Below are positions 35,194 to 42,851 of a stretch of 42,851 bases of DNA, piece after piece. The notes below the pieces were generated by a model. That model searched no databases. It worked only from the letters and a program-made list of their open reading frames with translations, and was not told where the DNA came from. This stretch comes from an uncultured Prolixibacteraceae bacterium (GTDB lineage: Bacteria > Bacteroidota > Bacteroidia > Bacteroidales > Prolixibacteraceae): NCBI GenBank assembly GCA_903834475.1, contig CAILJH010000286.1:1-42851 (forward strand), read 5' to 3'. The translations under genes and the position numbers were made by a program. Numbering within the stretch: position 1 is the first letter of the stretch; every line of letters starts with the position of its first letter.

Positions 35194-37881
35194 TTAAATG
35201 GAATATTTTATGCCGATGTAAAAACTTTGGTAGTTATATGATTTCTCAACCAGGGTATGGTCGTCTTTGATGTAGCGTTCGATTGGGCTGTTCAAAATAT
35301 TTGAAGCCTTTGCATTAACAAATAACTTTTTCCCTATCTTTTGTTCTATTGAAAAACCCAGGTTATTGTAATTGGCCTGATAGATGTCTTTCCCGTAAGC
35401 ATCGCTTGGTGTCAATAAATTGTAGCCTTGCATCGTATAGGTCAGACTTGATTTCAGACCCCAGTGCTGATTGCGATACGAAACTGCAAGATTGAACAGG
35501 TGCGGCGATTGGCCGACCAATGGCCGTGTTTCAATTTTTGTAATCGTATTCTGGTATGCATTATCGACAATGACAAAATAGTGCTTGGGTACATCAACTG
35601 CCGAATGGGTATAGGTATAATTGCTGGTAAAACCAATATTGCCAAAGTATTTCATGGCCACCAGTTCCAATCCGTAATTGGTACAATTGGCAATGTTCTG
35701 GAATGACTTGCTTTCGCTGCCCGATTTCACAATTTCTTCAATCGCATTGTTTATCTTTTTGTAGAATACTCCAGCGGTAATAACTTCTTCTTGTTTTGGA
35801 TAAATTTCGTAACGCAGGTCAACACTATTCCCGGTGGCGTGCTGCAAATTTGGATTTCCACTTTGAGATCCTGCACGAGGATCGGAATACGGTATAATTT
35901 CGGTATATCCCTGCCTGTTGATGGCCTGATAAAGCGAGAATCGAAGGTTTTGCCGGTCGGTGATTTTGTAAGTCAAATGCAAGCTGGGTAAAATATCAAA
36001 ATAGTTGAGCGTAGCGCTTGCAACCGGAAACTGCAGATTATTCTGATTGTGCTCGTTGGTCATATAGGTGAACTCTGCCCTAACCCCGGTGAGCACTTGC
36101 AGTTTCCCAAATGAAGCAGTAACCATACCATAAGCAGCCTCCACATTTTCCCATGCCCTGTAATTTCCCGGATTTAAGTAAGCGTTTCCTTTTTGTTGCT
36201 GATCGTTCCGGCTATTTGAGAGAGGAACTGTCAGTAGGTCGGGATTCGCATAGTTGGCATAATCGGAGGTTGGATCAAAAAAGTACTCATTGGCATAATT
36301 TTGCCTGAATTTTCTCCGGGCCATTCCGCCTGTTTTAAACTCAAAATCGTGATCAAAAAGATGGGTTTTGTATATGATATTCACGTTTGCAGATACGTTT
36401 TCATCCTTATTCCATTGCCAGTTCCGTGTGACCGGTCTTGAATAATTGAGGGTGGCCGGGCTATTTGTACCCAGTTTTGCCAGGACAATACTGGCAAAAT
36501 CGGGTGAGCTGGAATTCGCCCTGGCGTATAAAATGGTCCAGTCAATATGAAGTTTGTCCGACAATTTGTGCTCACCTATTAAGGTGGTGGTTGATAGACC
36601 TGAAAGGTCTGTCTGTGTTTGAGTTTCGATCGGTCGGATGTTTTGTCCGCCGTTTTCGGCCTGTCGGTCGGAGAATTCCCTGACCCGTAATTCCGTGCTT
36701 TGAAACAAGGAACTAAATAAGGAGATTTGGTTGTCCTTGTTGAACTGGTAATCCAGTTTAATGTAACCGCCGTATTTGCTTTGACCTTTGCTGAAAGCCT
36801 GATGTTCCCAATATTCTGCCACATTTTTGTTCGTATTCGGATCTGATATGTAACTGGTATAATCATAGGTATTTGCCTGCGAAGTTTTTTGAGCACTCAA
36901 AGCGAATAATACTCCCAGTTTTTTGTTGAAAAACCGGTCTCCGCCTGAAAAATTGAAAAGAAAATCAGGAGAGGCCTTTTTAGGTTCAACGACCAGGTTT
37001 TTCCGGGGAAATTCTGATTCCCGGGCCAGGTAATCCGGTCCGTGTATCGCACTAAAATCTTTAGAAGCCACGGTACTATTGTCGAAAGTCAGGAAGTCGT
37101 GATTGGTGTAATACATGTTGTATCCTGAACCACCTTCCACTTTAAAAAACCGGTGATCGGAGGCTTGTTTCATTTTTATATTGACGGTACCACCCAATGC
37201 GTCGCCTTCTACATCAGGAGTTAACGATTTTACCACTTCAATACGTTCGACCATATCCGAACCAATCATGTCAAGAGATGCTGCACGGCCTGATGAGCTG
37301 GTGCTTGGCATGGCTATCCCATTCAGCATCGCGCTGTTGTACCGTGGAGGCATGCCCCTGATCACCACCTGAGCGTTGCTGCCAGTGCTGTTTTTAATCA
37401 TCGAAACCCCTGACACCCGCTGAAGAACATCGGCAACATTCAAATCGGGCAGCGATTCAATCGCCTTTGCACTGACTACATTGATGACCTGGTTGGAATT
37501 CCGTTCTGAATTCCTGGCGCTGATATCGGTACTTTTATCCGTTTGCATCACAATATCTACCTGACCCAATTCTTCACTTTCCTGAGAAAGTTTGAAATTG
37601 AGGATCGGATTATCTCCTGTCTGAATCGTTAATTGGCTTTCAGCCTTATGATAGCCGATGTATTTGCAGACAACCTCGTAATCTCCCCTTGGTACATTTT
37701 TGAAAAAATACGTTCCATCTAAACCCGATACGGCCTGAAGTTTTAACTCCTTTACGGTTACGGTGGCACCTACCAATATTTCTCCGGTTTTGGCATCATT
37801 GACTTTACCTTTTAGCACGGCTGAAAAAATAGGGCTGGAAAAAGAAGATAGGATAAGAAGACAAACAAGAATGCGCTGCAT
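35194..37881 (-). CDS. TonB-dependent receptor with carboxypeptidase-regulatory-like N-terminal domain
   Basis: 895 residues. After the signal (RILVCLLILSSFSSPIFS) comes a carboxypeptidase-regulatory-like domain (VLKGKVNDAKTGEILVGATVTV) to ~115, then a plug (VISAKAIESLPDLNVADVLQRVSGVS, VIRGMPPRYNSAMLNGI, VEVVKSLTPDVEGDALGGTVNIK as near forms) and a barrel finishing with SFYIGIKYSI. The plug is like receptors for small ligands rather than SusC/RagA. It heads an operon with a beta-helix lipoprotein, propeller and two phosphatases, so it probably takes up a phosphorus-containing or phosphatase-released compound. The 131-bp element upstream is shared with the lone phosphatase at 38492. Confidence 0.9.
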   Translation of the reverse strand: MQRILVCLLILSSFSSPIFSAVLKGKVNDAKTGEILVGATVTVKELKLQAVSGLDGTYFFKNVPRGDYEVVCKYIGYHKAESQLTIQTGDNPILNFKLSQESEELGQVDIVMQTDKSTDISARNSERNSNQVINVVSAKAIESLPDLNVADVLQRVSGVSMIKNSTGSNAQVVIRGMPPRYNSAMLNGIAMPSTSSSGRAASLDMIGSDMVERIEVVKSLTPDVEGDALGGTVNIKMKQASDHRFFKVEGGSGYNMYYTNHDFLTFDNSTVASKDFSAIHGPDYLARESEFPRKNLVVEPKKASPDFLFNFSGGDRFFNKKLGVLFALSAQKTSQANTYDYTSYISDPNTNKNVAEYWEHQAFSKGQSKYGGYIKLDYQFNKDNQISLFSSLFQSTELRVREFSDRQAENGGQNIRPIETQTQTDLSGLSTTTLIGEHKLSDKLHIDWTILYARANSSSPDFASIVLAKLGTNSPATLNYSRPVTRNWQWNKDENVSANVNIIYKTHLFDHDFEFKTGGMARRKFRQNYANEYFFDPTSDYANYANPDLLTVPLSNSRNDQQQKGNAYLNPGNYRAWENVEAAYGMVTASFGKLQVLTGVRAEFTYMTNEHNQNNLQFPVASATLNYFDILPSLHLTYKITDRQNLRFSLYQAINRQGYTEIIPYSDPRAGSQSGNPNLQHATGNSVDLRYEIYPKQEEVITAGVFYKKINNAIEEIVKSGSESKSFQNIANCTNYGLELVAMKYFGNIGFTSNYTYTHSAVDVPKHYFVIVDNAYQNTITKIETRPLVGQSPHLFNLAVSYRNQHWGLKSSLTYTMQGYNLLTPSDAYGKDIYQANYNNLGFSIEQKIGKKLFVNAKASNILNSPIERYIKDDHTLVEKSYNYQSFYIGIKYSI

Positions 37882-38024
37882 ATGGATTTATATAAAGTAA
37901 AATACATGATTTTGCTGTTCGGCAGCTGAACATCTGTTGTATTTAATTCGAAAAACTGGGAATAAAAACACAAGATGTCCCAAGACGATGAGTCAAATCA
38001 GAGTACAATGTTAGGTTCAATCCC

Positions 38025-38155
38025 GGGAGTCGTCAATGGGTACTTTAACTGAAAGCGGGTAGCTAAAATCACTATCAACAGTAAAATTTGTGTGGAGCCT
38101 TGTATTTCAAAGACTTTGGAATTCAAAAAGATAGGACTTTAATTGAGAATTAATA
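38025..38155 (-). promoter_or_regulatory. Copy A of a 131-bp upstream element (ahead of the TonB operon)
   Basis: It aligns without gaps to 39497-39627. The best block, on the plus strand, is GGAGTCnnCAATGGGnACTTT followed by AnnTGAAAnCnGnTAG; another is TCAAAnnCTTTG, then AAAGATAG and GAATTAATA. It ends 144 bases before the receptor start at 37881. Likely a shared promoter or regulator-binding region. Confidence 0.6.
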
Positions 38156-38320
38156 ATTGCAATAAAAAATTAACAAATGCTTGATGGTTTAGCAACAAAA
38201 CACCTTTGAAGATCATTACTGAATGGGATAGAATTGAGGATTATGGTTAGTGAAATTCATTAAATTGAGTAAACTATTCTATATTTGACTTCAGCTATTG
38301 ACGATCTGATAAATCAGGAG

Positions 38321-38358
38321 AAGAAAAATCCGGAATGCCAAAAATCAGCATCCCGGAT
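38321..38358 (-). terminator. Intrinsic terminator for the phosphatase at 38492
   Basis: On the minus strand ATCCGGGATGC pairs with GCATTCCGGAT (one G-U) around TGATTTTTG, followed by TTTTTCTT. It starts 21 bases after the end of the possible T9SS tail, which suggests that the tail is within the same transcript. Confidence 0.8.
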
Positions 38359-38378
38359 ATCCTCGGTCTATAAACAGC

Positions 38379-38501
38379 TTATTGCTTCAGGAATGATTTG
38401 GACGTATTACAATTGTCATTTTGAAGGAACCTAAAATACAATCCGCCTTTCAATTGATCAATAGCAAGGGAATTACCCACAGGAACATTTCTTATTTTTT
38501 T
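38379..38501 (-). other. Hidden T9SS-sorting-domain-like tail, one frame off the phosphatase end
   Basis: In the -1 frame relative to the phosphatase, directly from its last codons, the minus strand reads KKIRNVPVGNSLAIDQLKGG then LYFRFLQNDNCNTSKSFLKQ and a stop at 38379. The pattern IDQLKGGLYF...KSFLKQ matches the end of T9SS type A sorting domains (ID-x-L-xx-G-x-YF...K-x-hydrophobic-K). The frame change falls on a run of seven A (38495-38501, minus strand), in the heptamer A AAA AAA just before the TAA. Either one A was lost, or ribosomes slip here, or the base is misread. Confidence 0.6.
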
Positions 38502-39439
38502 AAGATGTACCTATATATCGTTTCTCCCTGATGATCAATAAAGGAGAAAGTGAAGTTCTTCTTTGTAACAGAACAAAGCGTAAAGCCCGGGTTTGGATTG
38601 CAAAAAAGGGTCCCATCTGTACTATTTACATTTCTGGACTGAGAAGCTGAAGAATTGACAATATAATTCACCATTTTACCTTTTGGTTTTATGTGCTGAA
38701 AATTATGAATGTGACCACAGATATAAATATCTGCTTTTCTGTTCTCAATGATTGTTCCTACTCTTTTTTGCATATCGAGGCGCTCAACTTCTGCCTTTTC
38801 GGTATCTGCATAAACAGGGTGGTGTCCTATGACGATCTTCCACCGATCATTTGAAGAAACCAGAGTCGAGTCTATCCATTTAAGCTCTTTTTCCATATCT
38901 TGTTTTCCTGCATCGGAGTAGCTGCCGTCTGTCCGGTATTTATCGATGATGGGAGCCGTATCAATAAATACAAACAAACACTTATTTTTTTTACCCGCGC
39001 CGATGGTTCTCTCAATCGAATAATATCGTGCTGGCGCTTTCCAGCGTCCGGATACTTTTGAATAGTCTAAAATTGCTTGCACACTTCCATGATATTCATG
39101 ATTCCCAGAAACAACATACCAAGGGATATTCATCAATGAAGAAGCTGTATAAATATTTTCAAATTTATCCTTCCATTCACTATCAAAAGTGCTTTTCACA
39201 CCGTCGTCGTGAATTGGATCTCCGGCGACGGCGATAAGGTTTATCCTGTTGAATTTTGCTTCTTCACCCATAAGTGTTGCAATATTTTTTTGCTCAGAAA
39301 CTCCTCGTCTCCCCATATCATTGGCAACCATAAAATTCAACGCATTCGAAGGTAACTTTTCGGGAGTAATTAATATTTGAGCATTTACCGAAGAAATCAA
39401 CAAAAACAACATCAAAAAAGCACTTAAAATTTGTTTCAT
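38492..39439 (-). CDS. Secreted purple-acid-phosphatase-like metallophosphoesterase
   Basis: About 315 residues from the ATG at 39439 (a GTG at 39457 in frame is less likely). The signal is MKQILSAFLMLFLLISSVNAQ without a lipobox. Motifs: VANDMGRRG, VAGDPIHDDGV, VSGNHEYHGS, VIGHHPVYAD and ICGHIHNFQHI. Two positions differ from the paralogue at 31752: GDN reads GDP, and GNHD reads GNHE. The main histidine and asparagine ligands remain, so activity is possible but metal or substrate preference may differ. The normal end is YRYILKK, similar in place to its paralogues. A T9SS-like tail follows one frame off. The upstream element 39497-39627 is shared with the TonB operon. Confidence 0.87.
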   Translation of the reverse strand: MKQILSAFLMLFLLISSVNAQILITPEKLPSNALNFMVANDMGRRGVSEQKNIATLMGEEAKFNRINLIAVAGDPIHDDGVKSTFDSEWKDKFENIYTASSLMNIPWYVVSGNHEYHGSVQAILDYSKVSGRWKAPARYYSIERTIGAGKKNKCLFVFIDTAPIIDKYRTDGSYSDAGKQDMEKELKWIDSTLVSSNDRWKIVIGHHPVYADTEKAEVERLDMQKRVGTIIENRKADIYICGHIHNFQHIKPKGKMVNYIVNSSASQSRNVNSTDGTLFCNPNPGFTLCSVTKKNFTFSFIDHQGETIYRYILKK

Positions 39440-39496
39440 AAACACTAATTTAGACACCAGTTAATAAATACATCCTACAAGGATAGAGTGAATATC

Positions 39497-39627
39497 AGGA
39501 GTCTGCAATGGGCACTTTAGTTGAAATCAGATAGTCATTTTCACTATGGGCGGCACAATACACGTTAAACATTGTCAGTCAAATGCTTTGAAATACAGAA
39601 AGATAGAGGTGTAACTGGAAATTAATA
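39497..39627 (-). promoter_or_regulatory. Copy B of the 131-bp upstream element (ahead of the phosphatase)
   Basis: It matches 38025-38155 over its whole length without gaps; the strongest match is at the left end (AGGAGTCTGCAATGGGCACT). It ends 57 bases before the phosphatase start and about 100 bases before the response-regulator start on the other strand, so it could control both directions. Confidence 0.6.
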
Positions 39628-39729
39628 TCTGAAATATTTTCTTAATAGATGATTAATCGTTAATTAATCATTTACCCTTGATGATCATAGTGTATTCGTA
39701 TAAATTTGAGGTTCAATAAAACGGAGATT

Positions 39730-40383
39730 TTGGACAAGCAAATCAAACGAATTATTATCGCCGACGACCATGCTGTCGTTCGCACCGGATTACAACTCAT
39801 CCTTGAAGAAACCGATAATGTGCGTATCTGTGGTGAAGCGTCGAACGGATTTGAATTGATTGAGAAACTCAGGCACATGAAGTATGATCTGGTCATTTTG
39901 GATATTTCGATGCCTGGGAAAGATACCCTGGACCTGATCAAAGAGATTCAATCGAACCAGACAGGGATACCGGTGGTTATCTTTACCATGAATCCAGATG
40001 AAGTTTACGCATTGCGAATGCTGCGAAACGGAGCCTCAGCATACATCAACAAAGAAACTGATCCTGAGCAGATCATAGAAATACTAAGAATAGTTCTTTC
40101 CGGAAGAAAATATTTCAGCCAGCAGCAAAGCGCAATGCTGGCCGAACTGGTGATTGAGCCCGAAAAGAATGTCAGTTCACCACTGCACGAAACACTTTCT
40201 GACCGCGAATTTCAGGTGTTCTTCCTGCTCGCTTCTGGTATAAAGAAATCTGAAATTGCCAACAAGCTTTCCATCAGTAAACATACCATCGGAAACCATC
40301 GGAGTAATATTATGCACAAGATGAACCTGGCTGCCAATTCCGAATTTACCCGGTACGCCATTCGACATGGAATTGTGAAATGA
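39730..40383 (+). CDS. NarL/FixJ-family response regulator (receiver plus LuxR-type HTH)
   Basis: About 217 residues. The start is taken at the TTG at 39730, as ACGGAG precedes it closely and the product then begins like other regulators (DKQIKRIIIADDHAVVR); a TTG at 39706 would add eight residues. The receiver has the acidic pair DD at 12-13, phospho-acceptor D58 in LVILDISMPG, T86 and K108 (INKE). The HTH domain (~155-217) has LSDREFQVFFLLASGIKKSEIANKL and SKHTIGNHRSNIMHKM. Its stop overlaps the kinase start (ATGA), so the two form a two-component pair. It may act on the nearby shared element, not proven. Confidence 0.92.
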   Translation: MDKQIKRIIIADDHAVVRTGLQLILEETDNVRICGEASNGFELIEKLRHMKYDLVILDISMPGKDTLDLIKEIQSNQTGIPVVIFTMNPDEVYALRMLRNGASAYINKETDPEQIIEILRIVLSGRKYFSQQQSAMLAELVIEPEKNVSSPLHETLSDREFQVFFLLASGIKKSEIANKLSISKHTIGNHRSNIMHKMNLAANSEFTRYAIRHGIVK

Positions 40384-42677
40384 AGAAGGCCTGGCAAATC
40401 GCTCTGGCTTTAATTCTTTCGTCCCACTGGTTATTCTTCACTTCCTCCTGTCAAAAACCCTCGGTCGAAATCCAAAAAGCTCAAACCATTTCTGAAATTG
40501 GAAAACTGCTGTCAGCTACCAATGACACAGGCCCGGTCTCTACTGATCGTGCCATAGAGTCTGCTCATAAAGCCGTATCGATGGCCAAAAGCATACAAAA
40601 CGACAGCTTGCTCATTCGGTCGTGGCTGGTACTTGGAGACAATTTCCGTCTTCAGGGCGAAAATGACGAAGCATTCGATTTTTTTCAGGATGCACTGGAC
40701 CTTTCCAAAAAATCAGGATTCGAACGTGGAAAATGTCAGTCTTTAATCGAAACAGGAACTATTTATTATATCCGCGGTCTGTTTGATCAATCAAGCGAGC
40801 TATTTCATAAGGCACTGGAAATAGCACAAAAAAAGAAATATCCCGATCTCGAAGCAAATGCCTTAAATCAAATTGGCAAATACCTGCACACCACCGGACA
40901 TTTTGAAGAATCTGTTATTTATTATCAGCGAGCCATTGCCATTTATAAATCGTTGGGGAACAGTCAGCAATCGGTATCTGTCTTATTAAGTCTTGGAAAA
41001 ACCTATAACAATGATGGCAACTTTTACATGGCTTTAAAGTTTTATTTGGATGCGTTTACTGCATATAAAAAAGCAAATGACTTTGGGAATTTGGCTGATG
41101 TCTGTAACCATCTGGGAACTGTTTATCTGTCTCTAAACCAGCCAGACAAATCGATGGAGTATCACCGTAAAGCCATGAATTACCGCTTAATTCTGAATAC
41201 ACCTGAAGGATTGGCTAATTCGTATAACAACATTGGAAAAGTTTTCCTGACGAAGAATCAGCTTGACAGCGCTCAGCTATATTTTTCGAAAGCTTTGTTC
41301 AACTGCGAACAAATCGGGTACATCAAGGGAAAAGTAAAAGCCCTTACCAATATGGGAAAAGTCGAAACCCTCCGGGCCAATTTTCCATCTGCTGAACGCT
41401 ATTTGCTGCAATCAATCAGCATTGCCAGAAACTCCGGCTATGTTGCAGGTATTGCTGAAGCTTCGCTCGAATTGGGCAATGCATATCTGGGCTTACACAA
41501 ATCAGATTCAGCCAGACAGTTTTTTCAACTCTCTCTTGAAAAAGCAAAACTGACAAACCTGGTTCAGCTCGATCATGACGGCTATTGGGGTTTATACCAA
41601 TGTTCACTCATCGAAAAAGACTTTAAAAAATCACTGGAATATTACACCCTTTTCGCTCAAACGGAAAAAGAGCTCATGCAGGCGAGAGAAAATCAGCGAT
41701 TGGCAGAATTACGAATCTCATTTGAGACAGAAACGAAAGAAAAAGACAATGAAATGTTACGAAAATACATTGAATTCCAGAAAATGTCCATCCTTCGAAA
41801 GGACGCATTTATGTGGATTTTCATCGCTGCATTAGGTTTAACAGTGGCATTTTCAGCTATGTTTTATTTTCGTTTCGAAAACAAGAAAAAGGCCAACCGA
41901 AAGCTTGAACTACTCAACCATCAGGTCACCATACAAAATCAGGAACTGGAGAAATTAAACAAAGAGCTTGAAATTGCCAACCGTGAAAAGGACAAGGTAT
42001 TTTCGATCATTACCCACGAACTTCGCAACCCACTTTTCTGGTTTAAAAATTTAACCGAAATGCTCTCATTGAAATACAGTACAATGCCGCCCGAGAAAGT
42101 TCAGAAAACCCTGAACGCCCTCGACGAATCAGCCAAAAATGCATTTCACCTGATGGACAATTTGCTGCATTGGTCACGGTCACGTCTGAACCGGATCACC
42201 CCCGTAATCTCGGAACATTCGATGGAGAAACTGGTCTCCGAATCTTCACGGATGTACGAGACCATCCTGAAACAAAAAAACATACAACTAATCACCAATC
42301 TTTCCGGAGATTCATTTATCAGGGCCGACGCTGATCTCTTTATGTGTGTGGTCCGTAACCTGGTTTCAAATGCAATCAAATTTACTCCGGAAAACGGAAC
42401 CATCGAGATCAACTCCGATCGTGAACGGCAGCATTATGTCATTTCAGTATGCGATTCGGGTATCGGTATAGACGAGAAATACAAAAAGTCGATCTTCAAT
42501 TCCGAAGTGAATTCTATATCGGTGGGATTATTGAGCGAAAAAGGTTCGGGATTTGGGTTGAAACTGTGCAAGGAGTTTGTAAAAATGAACCGTGGAAAGA
42601 TTTGGATTGAAGATAATTCAGATGGAGGATCATGCTTTTGCTTTACTGTGCCATCTGCAAACCTCATTAATCTTTAG
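40380..42677 (+). CDS. TPR-containing sensor histidine kinase
   Basis: 765 residues. The N-terminus is a signal peptide with a lipobox-like SSCQ (~24). Residues ~50-440 are about nine TPR-type repeats (for example AFDFFQDALDLSKKSGFERG, SSELFHKALEIAQKK, AQLYFSKALFNCEQIG), placed in the periplasm. A membrane helix (~475-497) is followed by a coiled coil and then the kinase: H546 in FSIITHELRNPLFWFKNL, N664 in VVRNLVSNAIKF, CDSGIGIDEKYKKSIF and GSGFGLKLCKEFV. No receiver domain is attached. It overlaps the response regulator by four bases. The periplasmic TPR may sense a partner protein or an envelope state; the signal is unknown. Confidence 0.93.
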   Translation: MKKAWQIALALILSSHWLFFTSSCQKPSVEIQKAQTISEIGKLLSATNDTGPVSTDRAIESAHKAVSMAKSIQNDSLLIRSWLVLGDNFRLQGENDEAFDFFQDALDLSKKSGFERGKCQSLIETGTIYYIRGLFDQSSELFHKALEIAQKKKYPDLEANALNQIGKYLHTTGHFEESVIYYQRAIAIYKSLGNSQQSVSVLLSLGKTYNNDGNFYMALKFYLDAFTAYKKANDFGNLADVCNHLGTVYLSLNQPDKSMEYHRKAMNYRLILNTPEGLANSYNNIGKVFLTKNQLDSAQLYFSKALFNCEQIGYIKGKVKALTNMGKVETLRANFPSAERYLLQSISIARNSGYVAGIAEASLELGNAYLGLHKSDSARQFFQLSLEKAKLTNLVQLDHDGYWGLYQCSLIEKDFKKSLEYYTLFAQTEKELMQARENQRLAELRISFETETKEKDNEMLRKYIEFQKMSILRKDAFMWIFIAALGLTVAFSAMFYFRFENKKKANRKLELLNHQVTIQNQELEKLNKELEIANREKDKVFSIITHELRNPLFWFKNLTEMLSLKYSTMPPEKVQKTLNALDESAKNAFHLMDNLLHWSRSRLNRITPVISEHSMEKLVSESSRMYETILKQKNIQLITNLSGDSFIRADADLFMCVVRNLVSNAIKFTPENGTIEINSDRERQHYVISVCDSGIGIDEKYKKSIFNSEVNSISVGLLSEKGSGFGLKLCKEFVKMNRGKIWIEDNSDGGSCFCFTVPSANLINL

Positions 42678-42710
42678 GAAATGATTGTTTTTTAAAGTCT
42701 TAAAACTGGT

Positions 42711-42851
42711 TTATTTGAACGATCGCTCAAAGCTATATTCCGTTTGTCCATTGATGTTAACAAAGGCATATCTTACGCTGTCGCCATGGAAAGTAACAGC
42801 CGAAAAGGCTGAAGCCGACTTGCTGAAAAGTGACAATTCATTGGTGGCACA
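42711..42851 (-). CDS. C-terminal end of another purple-acid-phosphatase-like protein (cut by the window edge)
   Basis: The last 46 codons and a TAA (minus-strand stop at 42711) read CATNELSLFSKSASAFSAVT then FHGDSVRYAFVNINGQTEYS and FERSFK. This aligns with the C-terminus of the phosphatase at 31752 (CSTNEMSVFSQSDPAFSVVS) and the one at 38492. The gene continues beyond 42851. It is convergent with the kinase gene, with a 33-base gap. Confidence 0.75.
   Translation of the reverse strand, partial: CATNELSLFSKSASAFSAVTFHGDSVRYAFVNINGQTEYSFERSFK

Larger units (their letters stand above)
37882..38378. other. Gene-free region upstream of the TonB receptor
   Basis: About 500 bases without a plausible gene. 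It holds the upstream element at 38025-38155 and the terminator at 38321-38358. The remainder is AT-rich, and no RNA gene was recognised. Confidence 0.6.

Noticed and set aside
1-42851. tRNA, rRNA, CRISPR array, prophage or insertion sequence
   Set aside because: No cloverleaf, regularly spaced repeats, transposase or phage gene was recognised.

Overview
The window looks like chromosomal DNA from a free-living or environmental member of the Bacteroidota, probably of the Bacteroidales/Marinilabiliales kind. The grounds are a SusC/SusD pair, a second TonB-dependent receptor with a carboxypeptidase-regulatory-like N-terminus, many secreted or lipoprotein products, a TPR-type sensor kinase, a plausible type IX secretion (T9SS) tail, and candidate promoters of the TTG-N19-TAnnTTTG type. 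No rRNA, tRNA, CRISPR array, integrase or transposase was seen.

Layout. (1) 1-665: AT-rich end of an unknown gene and a gene-poor gap. (2) 666-7830: an inner-membrane regulator (degenerate phospholipase-C-like domain, LamG, one membrane helix, SARP-type DNA-binding domain), then a tetraheme cytochrome/formylglycine-enzyme-like fusion and two exported Gfo/Idh/MocA oxidoreductases. (3) 8016-11277: a GT2 / GT-C glycosyltransferase pair and a small membrane protein. (4) 11351-13449, minus strand: a purine permease and an outer-membrane DUF5020 protein. (5) 13724-17970: exported aldo/keto reductase, acyl-CoA synthetase, GH1 beta-glucosidase. (6) 18203-29551, minus strand: the most notable block. 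In transcription order it reads metallophosphoesterase, PbfA-like lyase, small secreted protein, SusC, SusD, saccharopine-dehydrogenase-like enzyme, PhnX, PhnW. (7) 29891-30433: a lysine-rich, histone-like protein. (8) 30574-37881, minus strand: TonB receptor, beta-helix lipoprotein, YncE-like propeller, two metallophosphoesterases. (9) 38379-42851: another purple-acid-phosphatase-like enzyme with a possible frameshifted T9SS tail, a NarL/FixJ-type response regulator, a TPR histidine kinase, and the end of a further phosphatase paralogue.

How the genes may work together. Block 6 reads as a phosphonate utilisation locus built like a polysaccharide utilisation locus. SusCD would take up an aminoethylphosphonate-containing compound. 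PhnW (2-aminoethylphosphonate, AEP) and the PbfA-like enzyme ((R)-1-hydroxy-AEP) would both give phosphonoacetaldehyde, which PhnX splits into acetaldehyde and phosphate. Block 8 and the phosphatases of block 9 suggest acquisition of organic phosphorus. Two 131-bp upstream regions, at 38025-38155 and 39497-39627, align without gaps and lie ahead of the TonB operon and the lone phosphatase. They suggest co-regulation, perhaps by the adjacent two-component system. The enzyme assignments for PhnW and PhnX are firm. The uptake role of SusCD and the regulatory links are inference.
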